Positions 12,077 to 24,411 of a stretch of 64,000 nt of DNA are shown piece after piece. Source of the stretch: Liopterus haemorrhoidalis (Eukaryota > Arthropoda > Insecta > Coleoptera > Dytiscidae); the NCBI GenBank assembly GCA_963971575.1, contig OZ020611.1, forward strand, positions 148,392,419-148,456,418. The letters are read 5' to 3'. How positions within the stretch are numbered: the first letter of the stretch is position 1; every line of letters begins with the position of its first letter. Position numbers and translations under genes: made by a program. A model generated the notes under the pieces. That model was not told where the DNA came from. It ran no database searches and saw nothing but the letters and a program-made list of their open reading frames with translations.

Positions 12077-13256
12077 TTTCAAGTTGGATTTTTATTAACT
12101 TATTTAAAAAAAAACTTGCCGTGCATAGAATCTTCATTATTCACGGATTAGCACACATGCGCGGCACATTATACACTGCGTGCAATATAAGCACCTTTAT
12201 GTATTTACAGTTGGACACATAAAACATCAATTATTTGATGGTCACTGATAAAAGTTTTTAAATTAATGATTTATTCTTATCAACTAAAAATTTTCTTTGC
12301 GTAGTAGGATAGTTTTTTCAGATTTGCTCTAAACACGGTAAACTGGAGATAGGTGGTTTCTGCAATAAACGATTAAATTAAAAGGCACAATATGATTTCA
12401 ATATGTTTTAACATAGAGACCAATATAACGGTATTTAGCAATACAAAATTTTACTATGTTAACAGTTTTATTATGAAGGTTAGACAGAATATAAATAATA
12501 ACATTGGCAAAATATGAGTGGTATAAATAGAAATCAAAATTAATTGTAAGGGACTCAGTTCTGGGCTGTGTTGTGGTGTGTAGGCAATGCGCCAGATCCA
12601 GTCCTGACCGGATCCAGTCCAGCTCAGTCCTGTCGACCATGTAAGTTTTATATTTTATTTTACATATTGAATTATGTATTCAAATGTTTTGTCTTCATTC
12701 GATACTCACGTAATTAATGTATAACTTAATGGCCGGTTTCATAAATCAATGCTAAATTTTAGCAACGCTGTTAAATTTTAATTTCGTTGTTAAGTATAGT
12801 TTTGCGTTCCATAAAGCAATGTTAAATTTAGCAAAGAATTAAACTCTCTGCTATTTTAACATAGGTCTGAGGCTGTGTTAAAATTTAACATTGCACTGTT
12901 ACCATAGTTTATAATGTAGGTTATAATAAATATTTTTACACACAAAATTTCAGATATTGGAAAACGTGTATAAGTTTTATTAATATTTAATAATATCATA
13001 GTTTAATGTATAATAATTAGTAATTGTTTTTGTTTATTGTTTTTTATTCCCAGTAAATTATTTGCGACAGCAATGTCTAAAAGTTCATCTGATGACTGAT
13101 GAACTTTTAAACATTGCTGTGCACCTGATTCTTTGTCCACGTATATTAAATGACTATCCATTAATTTGATAACCTTGTAGTTGGTTATTAACTCATTTAC
13201 TCAATCTATACACTAACCATGAATAGAACTACAACGCAGAACACGTATTGACAAGA

Positions 13257-13533
13257 AATACCATAGAAAGATCGTTCTGAGTCTTAAAAAGACAATTTCC
13301 ATGTTTGTCTATGGGATTAGGATTAAAAATGGACACAAGTCGTGCAGTAATAATTGCATGTTGTGTTTTACATAATAACAATGTTATTTAAAGACGAAGC
13401 TCCACCTATTATAGAAGAAATTCAAATACTTGGAGATGCTTCTGATGCAGTTCCACTTGGACCAAACAGAAATTTACTAAACAATACTGCTGCAACAACT
13501 TCAAATATTAACACCGTTTTTACTAGGTTATAA
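13257..13533 (+). pseudogene. PIF/Harbinger transposase C-terminal relic
   Basis: The plus frame reads IERSF, an in-frame TGA, then VLKRQFPCLSMGL and TSRAVIIACCVLHN. These are the DDE_Tnp_4 hallmarks IERAFG-LK-RFPCL and ACCVLHN. A frameshift follows at about 13378, after which KDEAPPIIEEIQILGDA continues to a TAA at 13531. The N-terminal and first catalytic parts are gone. Confidence 0.8.
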
Positions 13534-13858
13534 GACAAAAATAATTTTATTTTCTTTTTCGTAATATCTATTTTTTATTATATGCAATATATAAAGAATT
13601 AAATAATGTTTTAAATTATTTTCCTTATAAAATCATGTGTTACATCTTTTTTCTACATTAAAAAATGTTACGAAATAATATAGAAATTGATTTTTTATTG
13701 AATAATAATGCATGACAGTAAATAATTCGAAGGATTACTAAGGTTATAATAAGCCCGTTTGACGTCTAAGACAACTGTGAAGTTGATATTCATACCAATC
13801 TGCCTAATAAAAACCCTAAACTGAACACAGCACTGAAATTACTTAACACGATGTTAAT

Positions 13859-14502
13859 ACAATGTTCCATTACTCGACGAAAGTAACTGCGGTTGAAGTT
13901 TCGCGTTCCGAAAGTATACCACATTAATTTTTTCAGGAAAATCGTTAGGTTACGGAACGCGGTTACTGAAAGTTTTGGATACTTTTTTGTAACCAAACTA
14001 ACAGTGGAAATATCGCGGTTAGTGTGGTTATTTCCTCCCCCTACAAATTTCAAATCTAACGTAAACTACAAAAGGCGGGAATTTCAGAACAATTACTATA
14101 AGTGGAGGGAATTAATCGTTTCTTTGTAGTGCAAGTAGTAAATTATAATATTATTTTACTATAGTCTATAATTAAAACAGTAATAATGAGTGTAAGTAAC
14201 TGATTTTTAGTAATATTCATTGTTGTCGTGAAAAATAATATCGGGAAAAATCATATATGTTCTTATATAATGTGCCATTGTAAATAAATACTAATGAAAC
14301 AAATATTTTTATTAATAAGTTTGTAAAAAAATATCTATAACCTATAACGTCCATAAAAAGACAGTTCAGTTGTCTGTTTTATCAACTGTGAGGTTTGAAG
14401 ACCGTTCCGTAACATAAACGCGTTTTCAGGTAACCACAACTTACCACGACTTTACCGTAACCGCAACCGCGGTAGTTAGGCGTGCAGTTACGGAACATTG
14501 TA
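13859..14502. mobile_element. Nested inverted-repeat element
   Basis: ACAATGTTCCATTACTCGAC with its TAACTGCGGTT at the left (13859-13896) is mirrored by AACCGCGGTAGTTAGGCGTG and CAGTTACGGAACATTGTA at the right (14465-14502). It lies within the Harbinger element downstream of its transposase stop, so it is the younger insertion. Interior open frames (13790-14129) overlap on both strands and look like chance. Confidence 0.6.
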
Positions 14503-14613
14503 TAAATTCGATGGTATTTCTTTATGAAACGTAGTTAAATTTTAACAACGTATTATTTTAGCATCGTGTTAACTAACACAGGATTTAGCATTTGTTTATG
14601 AAACCGGGCATAT

Positions 14614-16216
14614 TTCGTTCTTCATTGTTGAAGCTGCAATCAATATGTTAGATATTACTAAGGTAACGATAGTAATATATGGGAGTTGTTATTATTATTC
14701 TGTATGACGTTTATATTAAAATATATATGGTGAATAATTAATGTGCATTTTACTCTGCTAAATATAAATCTGCTACCGGCACGGGAGTCAAGCCCACAAT
14801 ATTCATTTATTGATTTTTTTTTTTTTTTTCAGTAAATTTGTTATTATAAATTATTTCCACTTGTTTGAATATAAAATTCCCTATCAACAGAAAAACTGGT
14901 AAAATACGCTCAAATTATTTTCTTAGTTTTTAATCTAAACTAGGTAGTCGCAGCTTTCCCCCCGTTTTTACAGTTTAGTAAATTTATCCCCCTGTCCGGC
15001 TCAATTTGGTACTAGCAGTGGGATCTTTCAGTAGCTTTTGGGTGCTACACCAAAGAGGAATTTTAACGTTAATTACATTTGTAAGTGTTATTTATAATAT
15101 TGTAAGAACACAATGAATATGGGAAAAAGTTGAAAGTGGGTGAAATAAAAACAATAAATATGTTAAATAAAATATGTATTAAATATTCAGGAACTGGAAT
15201 GCTATTGTACAAATTGTTATCATAAATAAATACAGTTTCTAGGTACATTAATGATTGTGGGATAATACTGATTAGCAACATACATATAAATAAATTAAAA
15301 CACTTGTTATAACTAATAATAAATTATTACTTTTATACCTAATTCACAACATACAATAACATTTCTTTTAATACATCTAGCATACACTTTCAAGTTAGTA
15401 TTTAAAGTTAACGATTTATAACTTTTAATATTAATTCAATTATACTATTCTTGAGAGTGTACTGCTAGATTGTGGTGAACTACACATTACATATACATTT
15501 AGTATTATGTAAGTAAACTGCAATCTTGAAATAAATGTTGAGATACAATAAATTTTATTATGCAACAAAATATTTTACTTAAATATAAAATATCCTGTTA
15601 ATACTTGTTCTACTTCCACCGATATTTACATAATAAATATGATGAACAAAACAAGAAATACTGAGTGACAATAATTAAGTAAAAAATAACATTAAACAAA
15701 CTATAATATACCTAATTGATGGTTATCAATATTTACATATTAATTGTCATAATATAAGCGTCTTCCGTCAGTAAAATAATTAAATATTAGTTAATAAAAG
15801 TTGTAATTTCATTGAAATTTGCAATTAATATACAAATTGAGAGTCATCAAAACTGGGTTGTACAATTGCAACAATAACCAAAGACGATTTTACTAAAATA
15901 TATCAAAAAAACTAATAATAACCATTGTAATAAGAAATGATATTATTTTCCAACATAATGCCAACCAGTTTGAAGTTTGTTTTAAGATTATACGCTGGGT
16001 TTTATTTAAAAAAATCTGCTTTGTACAGTCAAAAATTAGGTGACACAAAATTTTATCATCCCCACCCATTGTTGCTACCTTAACTGAAACATCCTACTTA
16101 TTTTAGAATTTGGACGAATATCTAACACACTAAGACTAGTTCACTAAGTTATTATTAAAAATAAAAACTCAAAACAATCTACTGCACCAATTGGTTGGAT
16201 CTATTACAAGGTATCA
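14614..16216. other. No recognised gene
   Basis: Very AT-rich with no supported coding region. A possible tRNA-like remnant, CTACCGGCACGGGAGTCAAG, is near 14773. Confidence 0.45.
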
Positions 16217-16224
16217 CTATAGAG

Positions 16225-16541
16225 CAGGGGTGCCCAAGCCTTCGAGTTTTCGGAGCCAATTTGTGAAATGCTTAAATGTAAAAGAGCCACGAACGTTCAA
16301 AACATAACCACGGTTGATTTTTACAAATCATACAATTATTTAATTATAATTAAACATATACATGTGTAAATAAATATAACCATTTAAATATAATTACAAA
16401 AGAACTTTGTTTTCGTCTATTAGTTAATCTGAAAATATGAGATCTATATTAAAATTATAAAATTTATAAATGTGTGAGGAGCCGCATTGAACGAAACGAA
16501 GAGCCGCATGCGGCTCGCGAGCCACAGTTTGGGCACGTGTA
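16225..16541. mobile_element. Non-autonomous hAT
   Basis: The ends CAGGGGTGCCCAA and TTTGGGCACGTG are imperfectly inverted. The flanks CTATAGAG (16217-16224) and CTATAGGG (16542-16549) match at 7 of 8 positions. GAGCC motifs near both ends (CGGAGCC, GAGCCGC) are typical subterminal repeats. No coding region. Confidence 0.78.
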
Positions 16542-16818
16542 CTATAGGGCAATAATTGGCCAATAACTCTCTTATTTTAAAAGACAACACTTTTGACCTG
16601 ATTAAAATGTTAAAAGTTAAATGGGTTAATCAATTACTTTAATCAAATATAAGATACATTCCCTAACAAACCCTAGAGCAAGGCAGATGGTATGCATTTT
16701 TTTCAAACGCACCATGCAAAAAAAATATAATAATTTGGTAGTAGATGTTTTTCCAAGTTTTGCAGCAAAACGCAGTATATTGTTTTGGTTTATTTTTTCT
16801 TTAGATATATCTGTCAAA

Positions 16819-17821
16819 CAGTGTTGCCAGATGTACGATTTAAATCGTATTTGTACGATTATTTTTGCATGTGTACGATGTACGACTTCTTGGTATCAGA
16901 TGTACGATTTTTTTTGATGTTTTTATTGATGAAACATATTTATTTAAATACATTTTTAGTAAGTTAAATATTAATATTATATAATGCGATATATTGAATA
17001 TTTTAGCCCTTGGATTTCAAATCGACGCGCTCTTAATTAGAATGGTTTATCCCTTTTTACCCTTTTCTATGAGTTTATCTCGCTAAGATCGGGTATGCTC
17101 GGGCATATTAGAATATTCAAAAATATAAAGCTCACTCCTCATTAGTTAGAGTACTGTAGTCAGTGGCGCACCCAGAGGGGGGGCTCCAAGAAGGATGGAA
17201 ATACCAAATTTTTTAATTAGCATTATGGATCTTAGGTAAATATATAGATATGGATTTAAAAGTATGAGGACCTTTTTTTTCTCTCATCACTTGTACTTTA
17301 CTAGTGAGGACCTTTTTTTTTTGTTCATCACTTGTATTTTACAAGTGAGGACCTTTTTTTTTGCTCATCACTTGTATTTTACAAGTGAGGACCATTTTGT
17401 TTTTTGTCATCGAAGCGAGGAGCTTTTTTTTATATCTTCACTTTTTTTTGTTCATCATTTAGATTTTGGGAGGTGAGGACCTTTTTTTCTGCTCATCACT
17501 TGGATTTTGAGAGGTCAGGACCTTGTTTTTTATTTGCCAAGGGCGCCAAAATATGTAAATATGTAAATGTATTTTGTTAATTCAATAAAAATTTATAAAA
17601 AGGACTTTGCTGTATTATACATTTTTTATCCTTTTCTGCTACTATGATTGGGCAATAGAAAAATATATGTATACCTAATAATTCTTAAATTAATTACACA
17701 GCAAAATTTTTGTACGATTATTTTTTAAAAAATACGATTGTTTGTACGATTTTTTTCTTGAAAATACGATCATTTTGAAGTGTTGGTACGATTTTTTCTT
17801 TTTCACCATCTGGCAACACTG
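16819..17821. mobile_element. hAT element with TGTACGATTT subterminal repeats
   Basis: CAGTGTTGCCAGATG at the left and CATCTGGCAACACTG at the right are perfect inverted repeats. The 8-bp duplication CTGTCAAA is perfect (16811-16818 and 17822-17829). Many GTACGATTT copies sit just inside both ends, possibly transposase-binding repeats. The centre is occupied by another insertion starting at 17161 that carries a minisatellite. Confidence 0.9.
17161..17551 (+). mobile_element. hAT-like fragment with minisatellite, nested
   Basis: It begins CAGTGGCGCACCCAGAGGGG, a hAT-like end, and finishes around GCCAAGGGCGCCAAAA, shared with the hAT at 11795-12076. No matching right terminus was found. Between lie about six copies of a 40-55 bp unit containing GTGAGGACCTTTTTTTT and CATCACTTG (17268-17525). 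An open frame over the array is only a product of the repeats. Confidence 0.6.
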
Positions 17822-17847
17822 CTGTCAAAGGTTCTTTGTATGTAATA

Positions 17848-18314
17848 CCCTTTTCACACTAGATCTTTAAGACGATTGAACTTAAACTTCATCGATGTTT
17901 AATATCGGTTTGCTTTCACACTTGACGTTTAATTTGAAGAAGAAATCTCCATGTAAAGCTAGTATGTATTGCCAACATAATTTCATATCGATTGAATTTA
18001 TTCTGTCATTATTTTGTATATCGAGGTTAGGAGAAGTTTATTTTTTATATTTATTTAAATAATAACGCAAATAATCTTCTCATAACCTCGATATATAAAA
18101 TGATAACAGCTGAACATAGATAAAAGAAGAGAACCACAAATTCAAGGAGTATTTTTTTATAATGGGAATTAAGTTGGCAATGCGGGCGAAGTTTAAGACG
18201 CAGATCTCTGTCTTAAACATCGGTCGTGTTTAGATGAGGCCGTACGGTTTCACATTAGCGTTTAAAGATCCATTCACTTAAACATCCGATCTTAAAGATC
18301 TAGTGTGAAAAGGG
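17848..18314. mobile_element. Palindromic foldback MITE
   Basis: CCCTTTTCACACTAGATCTT at the left is mirrored by AAGATCTAGTGTGAAAAGGG at the right, with TA on both sides. A second internal hairpin pairs ATATCGAGGTTAGGAGAAG (near 18018-18036) with CTTCTCATAACCTCGATAT (near 18077-18095). The whole 467-bp unit can fold on itself. No coding region. Confidence 0.85.
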
Positions 18315-18315
18315 T

Positions 18316-21300
18316 ATGAGAGGTCTGTGCAGAGTAATTCCAGAATAAGAAGGGTGTTTATTATGTTTCAGCGCAAATGCACTTCAGTTTTGTAAGGAGT
18401 AAGAAATACGTAGCTGTCAGGGTCAGGCAATCTTATGAAACAGAATGGACCAAAATTGAACAATTGTTTGCTATTGTAGGTTTATATCCTTTACCAGTGT
18501 ATCTATTTACTTATTTATAATATACGTTTGCTTTGTTCGCGGATGAAGTTTCTAATAAGGCAACAACAATTACGAAACAAGTTTATAAACAAGTTTAATG
18601 CGTATGTCCGTCTTGAGACGTGTTAGATATTTTTGTCACCGCGAATGCTAAGTTTGGCGTTTTGACTGATAAGAATGCAATCACGGTGAAGTAAATTTAC
18701 GTGGGAGAACGCAGTTTATTAATTAAATTCAACGAAACTAACAACGCGCATGTTCTGACTTGAAGTTTTTACTGTAATCTACAAACACTATTGACTTGCT
18801 ATGAACAGGTTAAATAATTGTTTGAAGGTTATCGCAAATAAAAATCATTTTGTCAGAAACAGTAACTACTTCATCCGTTAATACTAAAAGCAAAATTGCG
18901 CACACTATGAAGTAAATCTATTTTCATACTGTATTAGGTTATATTATACTCGGGAAAACAGTTTTAGATAGGAAAAGTCGTGGGTCGATGTTCAAAATAA
19001 AAAATATCCTTAGAAAGACCATAAAAATATACTTTTTCTAAGTATATTTGATTTGAAATTCATTAGGTCGTTAGTAAAAATTGATTCATAATTGTTTATA
19101 ACATAAAAAATAAAATTTGTGCAATAATTTAATTGTATATTAATTTTCATTGAAATTTATTTAAATTATTTTAAATTGTTTAAATTAGTCAATGGTTCTC
19201 ATACATTTTAAAAACAATGACTTTTACTTCAATTACGGTGCAGTTTTCCTTATTCGCCATAAGCGTCAAAAGTACTCTTTACGTCTCTGCTGTCAGGTAA
19301 TTATTTTTGTTATAATATACGACTTCTGTTATAATTTTCATTATTCTTAATCAAATATGCTGTGGGGCATAACATTTCTTTATTCCTCACATTTTTTAAT
19401 GAAGGTATGTTAGATTTTGAGAACAACTGTAGTGCAGTTAGTTCAGGATCGCTGTTAGTGCAGATAATGCAAGCTTGCTGTGCATAAAGTCCGTTCTACA
19501 TTATACTTTTTTCAATACTATCCAACCCTGACGTCATTTCCAGAAAAACAAATAGAAGTGGTTTAGAACCCACTAAAACTGTAAATCTCATCCATCTACG
19601 ATACATACTGGATATTGGGAAGTAAGGAATGAAAAAATATGTTTAGAAAAGTATATACCATAGCCGCGTATAATTATTTTGGGCCTTTCGGAAGAATTAC
19701 GGATGGTAGTATGTTTCACTTGTGTATTTGGATGATCAGTCCTTTATCTTATGAATCAATTTTATTAACCCTTATTACTAACTGATAATGACTAGTTCTG
19801 CCGTTCAAGGTTTTATGTGTCAAAACTATTAATGAAGAAGTAAACTGATCATCAACAAAATGCACTATTAGCTGTATATATGGCAATGTCATTTCGGGTT
19901 CCATTTCACATAAGACAAATATTTGTTAATTTTTTGTCAACTGTATCATTTGCCAGTTAAGAGTTAACAACAATGGCTGTGCACCAAAATGTAGAATTTT
20001 GTGTCACATTTGGATAATATATCAACTTATATATATTTATTTTTTTCTGTATTTCTGCATAAGTCTGTTGACTTCTGTTATATTTAAAGAAGTTAATCTA
20101 GTATTTAAAAAGTAGCAAACAACTATTAATGTTCTTAAGAAATAAAAATATAATTCGAAAAGGTAGAATCTTAAATTTTCTTCTTGAATGAAATTAATAC
20201 GACAATGCAGTTGTTTTCTGAAATATATATTTATTACAAACTAAATGCAAATTATGATTGCCATGCACTGTTAATGAAAACTGCGTGGCAACCGACAAAG
20301 GAAAGTATTTCATTCAAGATTACATCTTCAGAACTTTAAAACAAAATATAAAAATTAAATTTACATTTTATAAATTAATCATTTATTATTCCAGCAAATA
20401 GCAATACTTTTATTGCACTTTGAAACAAACGATTATTAATAAATAACTATAAATGCAATCCTACGCTGCCCTGTAGTCTTCTTGGTCATATTGTTTTACA
20501 ATTGATTGGTCATGATTTGCTCTTATATTATTACATAATATTTTGTACACTTTAACCCTGGAATGACACACTGGAGACCCTACGTTATGATCAGTTTCCC
20601 GTCTTATTGTGGTCGTAATATTATGGTGCTTCCCACTCCCATGTTCCTTTCACTCTCTGAAAGACATACTGCATAGTACAGATCAGAGATGGAACTACTC
20701 GCCACAGCCCTTGTAAGTAACGGCTAGCAGTCTCCAATTGTTTTTGAGATTTTAAACAATAACTATTTCACTGTAATTGATCGGCATGGATTGTAAGTCA
20801 GCGGCTGTGACGCCATGACTGCCTGAGTACTATTGGCGCGTCTCGACCACTCTAGAAGCAGTCCAGCAGTCAGCAATCGACAGCAAGAAGCCTTGGGTGA
20901 TTTATTTTTTCTAGTAATTCTTTTATAATGCCGAAAAAATGATTCAGTGGTCATGATGACGAACAACTTGTCGAGTTGCACTGAATTGGTAACTTTCCGT
21001 GACACATCATTCTCGCCATACTCAAAACAAAATGGAACGTTTCGCAAGTGAATTTTTATCAAGTTGACAAAAATCCTTCGGTTTCCGGACTTTCTAATAT
21101 TTTATTTGAGACCGACGATATACGACGCATAATTCATAATAAACTTCTTCTTTCTCCTGTAATAAAAATGCTGTAATAATATCTAAACTCATTTTCCAAA
21201 ATATTGCAGTGTTAACACTCCAAAAACAAACAGCCAACTTGTCAGTTGGCTGTTAGTATTATGTATGTTGCCAAGTTTGTAAATTTTCTACTAAATCTGG

Positions 21301-21410
21301 TAGAATGACAAGTTGATCTAGTGACTGAAATTTAAATCAAGTAGATAGTAGAATATCCGATAGATTATATAATGTGTCCAAAAGCATTTTATTGCCATCA
21401 CTTGTGTCCG
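18316..21410. other. No recognised gene; one long frame and a hairpin
   Basis: A 99-codon minus frame at 20763-21062 matches no known family. The sequence around 20700-21070 is less AT-rich than its surroundings. An 11-bp perfect hairpin, AACAGCCAACT with loop TGTC, is at 21229-21254. Nothing else was supported. Confidence 0.4.
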
Positions 21411-21424
21411 TCTTTCTTTTTTAT

Positions 21425-21905
21425 CAACCGCCATATATAGAAGGAATTGGATCATATCGTTGATAGATCGCTGGATGTCCACGAATTGAGGTTTTTACAT
21501 TACGTTTTTACTATTTTTAGCAACATGTCTGTCGGTCTGTGGAAACGTGTAAAGCGAATATGGCTACCATTTATCAGATCAATGCCACTATTTGATCGAC
21601 TTTTGGTAAAAATCGTTCAACTATAGGTAAAAGTTTTCTCGTGTCATTTATAAGTTGCAAATATTTCGTAAAATAGAAATATTTAGAAAAAAATTATTTG
21701 AAATGTTGTTGTACAACACGAGGTTAACAACTTTTATTTGTTTTTTTTTTTTGATTTAGTGGAATATTTAGTTTATCATGTAGCAAAATCCTTGATTCAG
21801 TTTCAAATTTTACTACATGTTAAAAGGTATCTTATTTGATTACGTATCCTGTGGTGATGGTCGGTTTTGTGGTGGCCACAGCTGATTTTTTTGTCATCAC
21901 TTTGA
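21425..21905 (+). repeat. GTCT-family dispersed repeat, copy 1
   Basis: Homologous to 34435-34995 through ACCGCCATATATAGAAGGAA, a short ATGTCTGTCGGTCTGT seed, TGATCGACTTTTGGTAAAA, TTTTCTCGTGTC, AACAACTTTTATTTG and GTGGTGGCCACAGCTGATTT. This copy has only about four GTCT-like units, where the other has about thirty. Non-coding. Confidence 0.75.
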
Positions 21906-22269
21906 TCTATCTTCCCTCGTTTTTAGATTGTCATAACTTCCAAACCGCCTTCCTTTTTTTCGGCAAAACTTCGATACGCCTTCCGTCTATTGTCATCACG
22001 TCGGTCCGTCTTTGATGGAATTCAGATAGATAATTTTAGCTCTTTTGGTGGAAAATGAATCTGCACTGTTGGCAACATTGCTACTTGTCCTCTAGTAGAG
22101 CTTTTGGTCGCTACGGAGGGCAGTTTCAAAGGAATATCCTAGCAGTCACTGCCAGCTGTTATGGTTGGTCGTTACTGTCAAAATCCACGGTGGATAGTGT
22201 CAGCGAAATGTTACCTTAAGGTTTTATAGTTAAATTTATATCAATAAAGTAATAAATCGCATGTAAATT

Positions 22270-22668
22270 TCAGAACTAGGATATTATTTATGAGTAATAT
22301 TGCACTGGCGTGCCACAAAGTTATTATTAATTTTTAAAATATACTAAATTTAAAGATAGAAAATTATAATAATTCATATTATAGATGTTAAATTAATAAT
22401 ACAAAAAAATAAATTATCAATTCAACTGTAATAACTGGAACTCGATATCGAATAAAAATTCTAGGGTCCTCCAGACCCCAGTGTGTTGTTCCAGAGAGGC
22501 AAAATGAAGTATGTCATTCCAAGGTTAACATTCATTATAAATAAATAAATTCAAATAAAAAACTGATTATGTTGGTGTCATTTTCTTGGTAATATTAACT
22601 TATTCTCCATTGGTCATATTTAATGATATCATAAGCTCTGTTGGTTTCCATCTTTTCGTCACAAAATT
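22270..22668 (-). other. Probable Wnt10 3' UTR and downstream flank
   Basis: This sequence lies directly after the Wnt10 stop codon. An ATTAAA-type signal on the minus strand occurs at 22624-22619, about 45 nt past the stop. No canonical AATAAA was noticed close by, so the poly(A) site is uncertain. No coding potential was seen. Confidence 0.35.
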
Positions 22669-23199
22669 TTACTTACAAATAGGAACCCATTCTTCAATAG
22701 TACATTGTTGACATTCAACATGACAACACCAGTGAAATTTACAATGACATCGTTCAGTACGTCTTCTCCTTATCATATTATACCCTCTTCCGCAGCAAAG
22801 AGATGAACAACCATCACTACCAGTGCTTGTTCGATTACATTGTCTTCCAGTCGTACCAGGAATATCAGCGTTTAAATCTCTCTCACAAAAATTTGGTGAT
22901 TTTTGATAGTATAATAATTCTGTAGATATATCTCTTTTTCTTTGTTTTCTTTTTTTGTCAGGTTTTGGTTGTTTTGGTTTTTTGTTTGGTCTGTTATTTT
23001 TTCTTCTCATTTTATTGTAAAGCATTGGTGAACCATTGCCTAGATTTGATTGATCGACTAGTACTGCGGAACGAAAACGGTTTTTAAGTACTTTTCCTAC
23101 TTGTCGAAAGTCTGGGGCTGCTTTCCAACAGGTTTTTACTTCACAACTTCCTGACATACCGTGGCATTTGCATTGGATACGCATATTGTTGGCCACTGC
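22669..23199 (-). CDS. Wnt10: Wnt10 terminal coding exon
   Basis: This is the C-terminal half of a secreted, lipid-modified Wnt ligand that signals through Frizzled receptors. The exon opens after a polypyrimidine tract and AG acceptor (23201-23200) in phase 0, reading Ala-Val-Ala-Asn-Asn. It ends with Ile-Cys-Lys and TAA at 22671-22669. Visible hallmarks are the CKCHGMSGSC block, whose serine is the conserved palmitoleoylation site, then KTCWKAAPDF, KSPNFCERD, GCSSLCCGRGYN and the cysteine-rich tail ERCHCKFHWCCHVECQQC. The FCERD-to-tail pattern with RGYN and FHWCCHVEC resembles Wnt10 more than other subfamilies. A lysine/proline/arginine-rich linker of about 20 residues precedes the ERD block and looks longer than in vertebrate Wnt10. 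There is no frameshift or stop, so the gene looks functional. The Wnt family call is near certain; the Wnt10 assignment is strong but made from memory. Confidence 0.93.
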   Translation of the reverse strand, partial: AVANNMRIQCKCHGMSGSCEVKTCWKAAPDFRQVGKVLKNRFRSAVLVDQSNLGNGSPMLYNKMRRKNNRPNKKPKQPKPDKKRKQRKRDISTELLYYQKSPNFCERDLNADIPGTTGRQCNRTSTGSDGCSSLCCGRGYNMIRRRRTERCHCKFHWCCHVECQQCTIEEWVPICK

Positions 23200-23389
23200 C
23201 TGGAAATTAAAATATAATTATTAATAATCTAATAAAAACAATGTAACATTAACTAATACAAAGTGGTCGAAAGAAATATGGTATTTTATTTAACAAGCAT
23301 ATATTAGAGGCTATAATACCCGAGGATGAAGTTTGCCACCTAAGTCGTAGGCGCGGTCCTGTAATCATCCGAGTATAATATAGTCATTA

Positions 23390-23830
23390 TATGCGAGTCA
23401 AATACAATATTTTATCTACAACTATATAGTTTTATAATTAGGAAAAATAATAAATTTAATTAAAAAACACAGAAATTCTGAGCGTCAATTGTAAAACTTC
23501 AGAAAATATGTCATCAAGATGGCAGCCAAACCATCAGCTACATCAATGTTTAAAATATGTTTATTTATTATTTCATTTATTCTAGTTATAAATATGGACT
23601 GCGTGAGGCGCAAATAGTCATCGTTGCTGAGCACCAAATATTTTAAGTAAATAACTAACATACTAAAAAAAAAAAACTTGCAGTGTATAAAACGTTCATT
23701 ATCTACAGCTGACCACGCATGCGCTTTACTTTATACATATCGTGAATACGAGCTGTTTAATAGATTAACAGTTGGACGCATTATGCATTCATTATTTGAT
23801 TACCGTTGATATACAAATTTATTGAACACA
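23390..23830. repeat. Dispersed repeat F, uninterrupted copy
   Basis: Second copy of the repeat split at 11195-12260, located just inside the Wnt10 acceptor side of the intron. It carries GAGTCAAATACAATATTTTA, ATTCTGAGCGTCAA, GTCATCAAGATGG and ACAGTTGGACGC. It shows what the other copy looked like before its insertions. Confidence 0.7.
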
Positions 23831-23929
23831 AATACAAAGTTGTCGAAAGAAATATGAAAAATGCTCTATTTTTCCCATAGAATTTGAATAAAATAAAATA
23901 GGCTGGTCTTGATATCACAAACAGTGCGT

Positions 23930-24215
23930 CAAAATATAATCGTGAATACTGCAATGTAACAAAAAACCTGTTAAAATATTTTGTTTTGTTTTATTCAAAA
24001 TCACCTCTTCAGAATCTATGCACCGTTGACAGCATTCCAAAAGTGATTGGAACAAGTGCGCGAGCTCCTCGAATAGTACATCTTTTAGAATACGCGTCAC
24101 GGCTCTCTGAATGGTGGTAACGTCATTGGCATAGCAACTTTTTAGTGGATTTGTCAGTTTCGGAAACAAATAGAAATCACAGATAGCCAAATCCGGTGGG
24201 CACAGAGGATTTTAA
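23930..24215 (-). pseudogene. mariner transposase C-terminal relic
   Basis: The minus strand reads CPPDLAICDFYLFPKL, the third catalytic Asp motif of mariner (SPDLAPCDF-like). It continues NPLKSCYANDV, AVTRILKDVLFEELAHLFQS and ECCQRCIDSEE, the usual mariner C-terminal order. The first two catalytic blocks are absent and no ends were found. Confidence 0.75.
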
Positions 24216-24411
24216 AATTAGTTGTTATCGTGCTAAAAAATCAATATAAATAAAACACTGGTATTTTGAAGGCGTAAATACCGTTCAAAGAGCCGTTGAG
24301 GCCAAGAGGAGTTCACTCATTCATTTCAATCACTTTTAGATTGCTATCAATGGTATATAAATTCTGAAGGAGACTATTTCGAAAAAATATATAAAGAAAT
24401 TTTTGAAAATA

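Larger units (their letters stand above)
11195..12260. repeat. Dispersed repeat E, interrupted by two insertions
   Basis: Positions 11205-11460 and about 12095-12260 match the two halves of 23390-23830. Shared blocks include GAGTCAAATACAACATTTTA, AACTATATAGTTT, CACAGAAATTCTGAGCGTCA, GACGTCATCAAGATG and ACAGTTGGAC. Between the halves lie a LINE fragment (about 11465-12090) and, within that, the hAT at 11795-12076. Confidence 0.7.
12730..14610 (+). mobile_element. PIF/Harbinger element with nested MITE
   Basis: Inverted ends are TGGCCGGTTTCATAAATCAA at the left and TTTATGAAACCGGGCA at the right, followed inside by GCTAAAT motifs. The flanks are TAA (12727-12729) and TAT (14611-14613), close to a 3-bp TWA target site. 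A transposase relic is at 13257-13533. A perfect-looking hairpin occupies 13068-13120, and another inverted-repeat element is nested at about 13859-14502. Confidence 0.8.

Noticed and set aside
20763..21062. 99-codon minus-strand frame as a gene
   Set aside because: No domain or splice context recognised and no conservation evidence; left unassigned.
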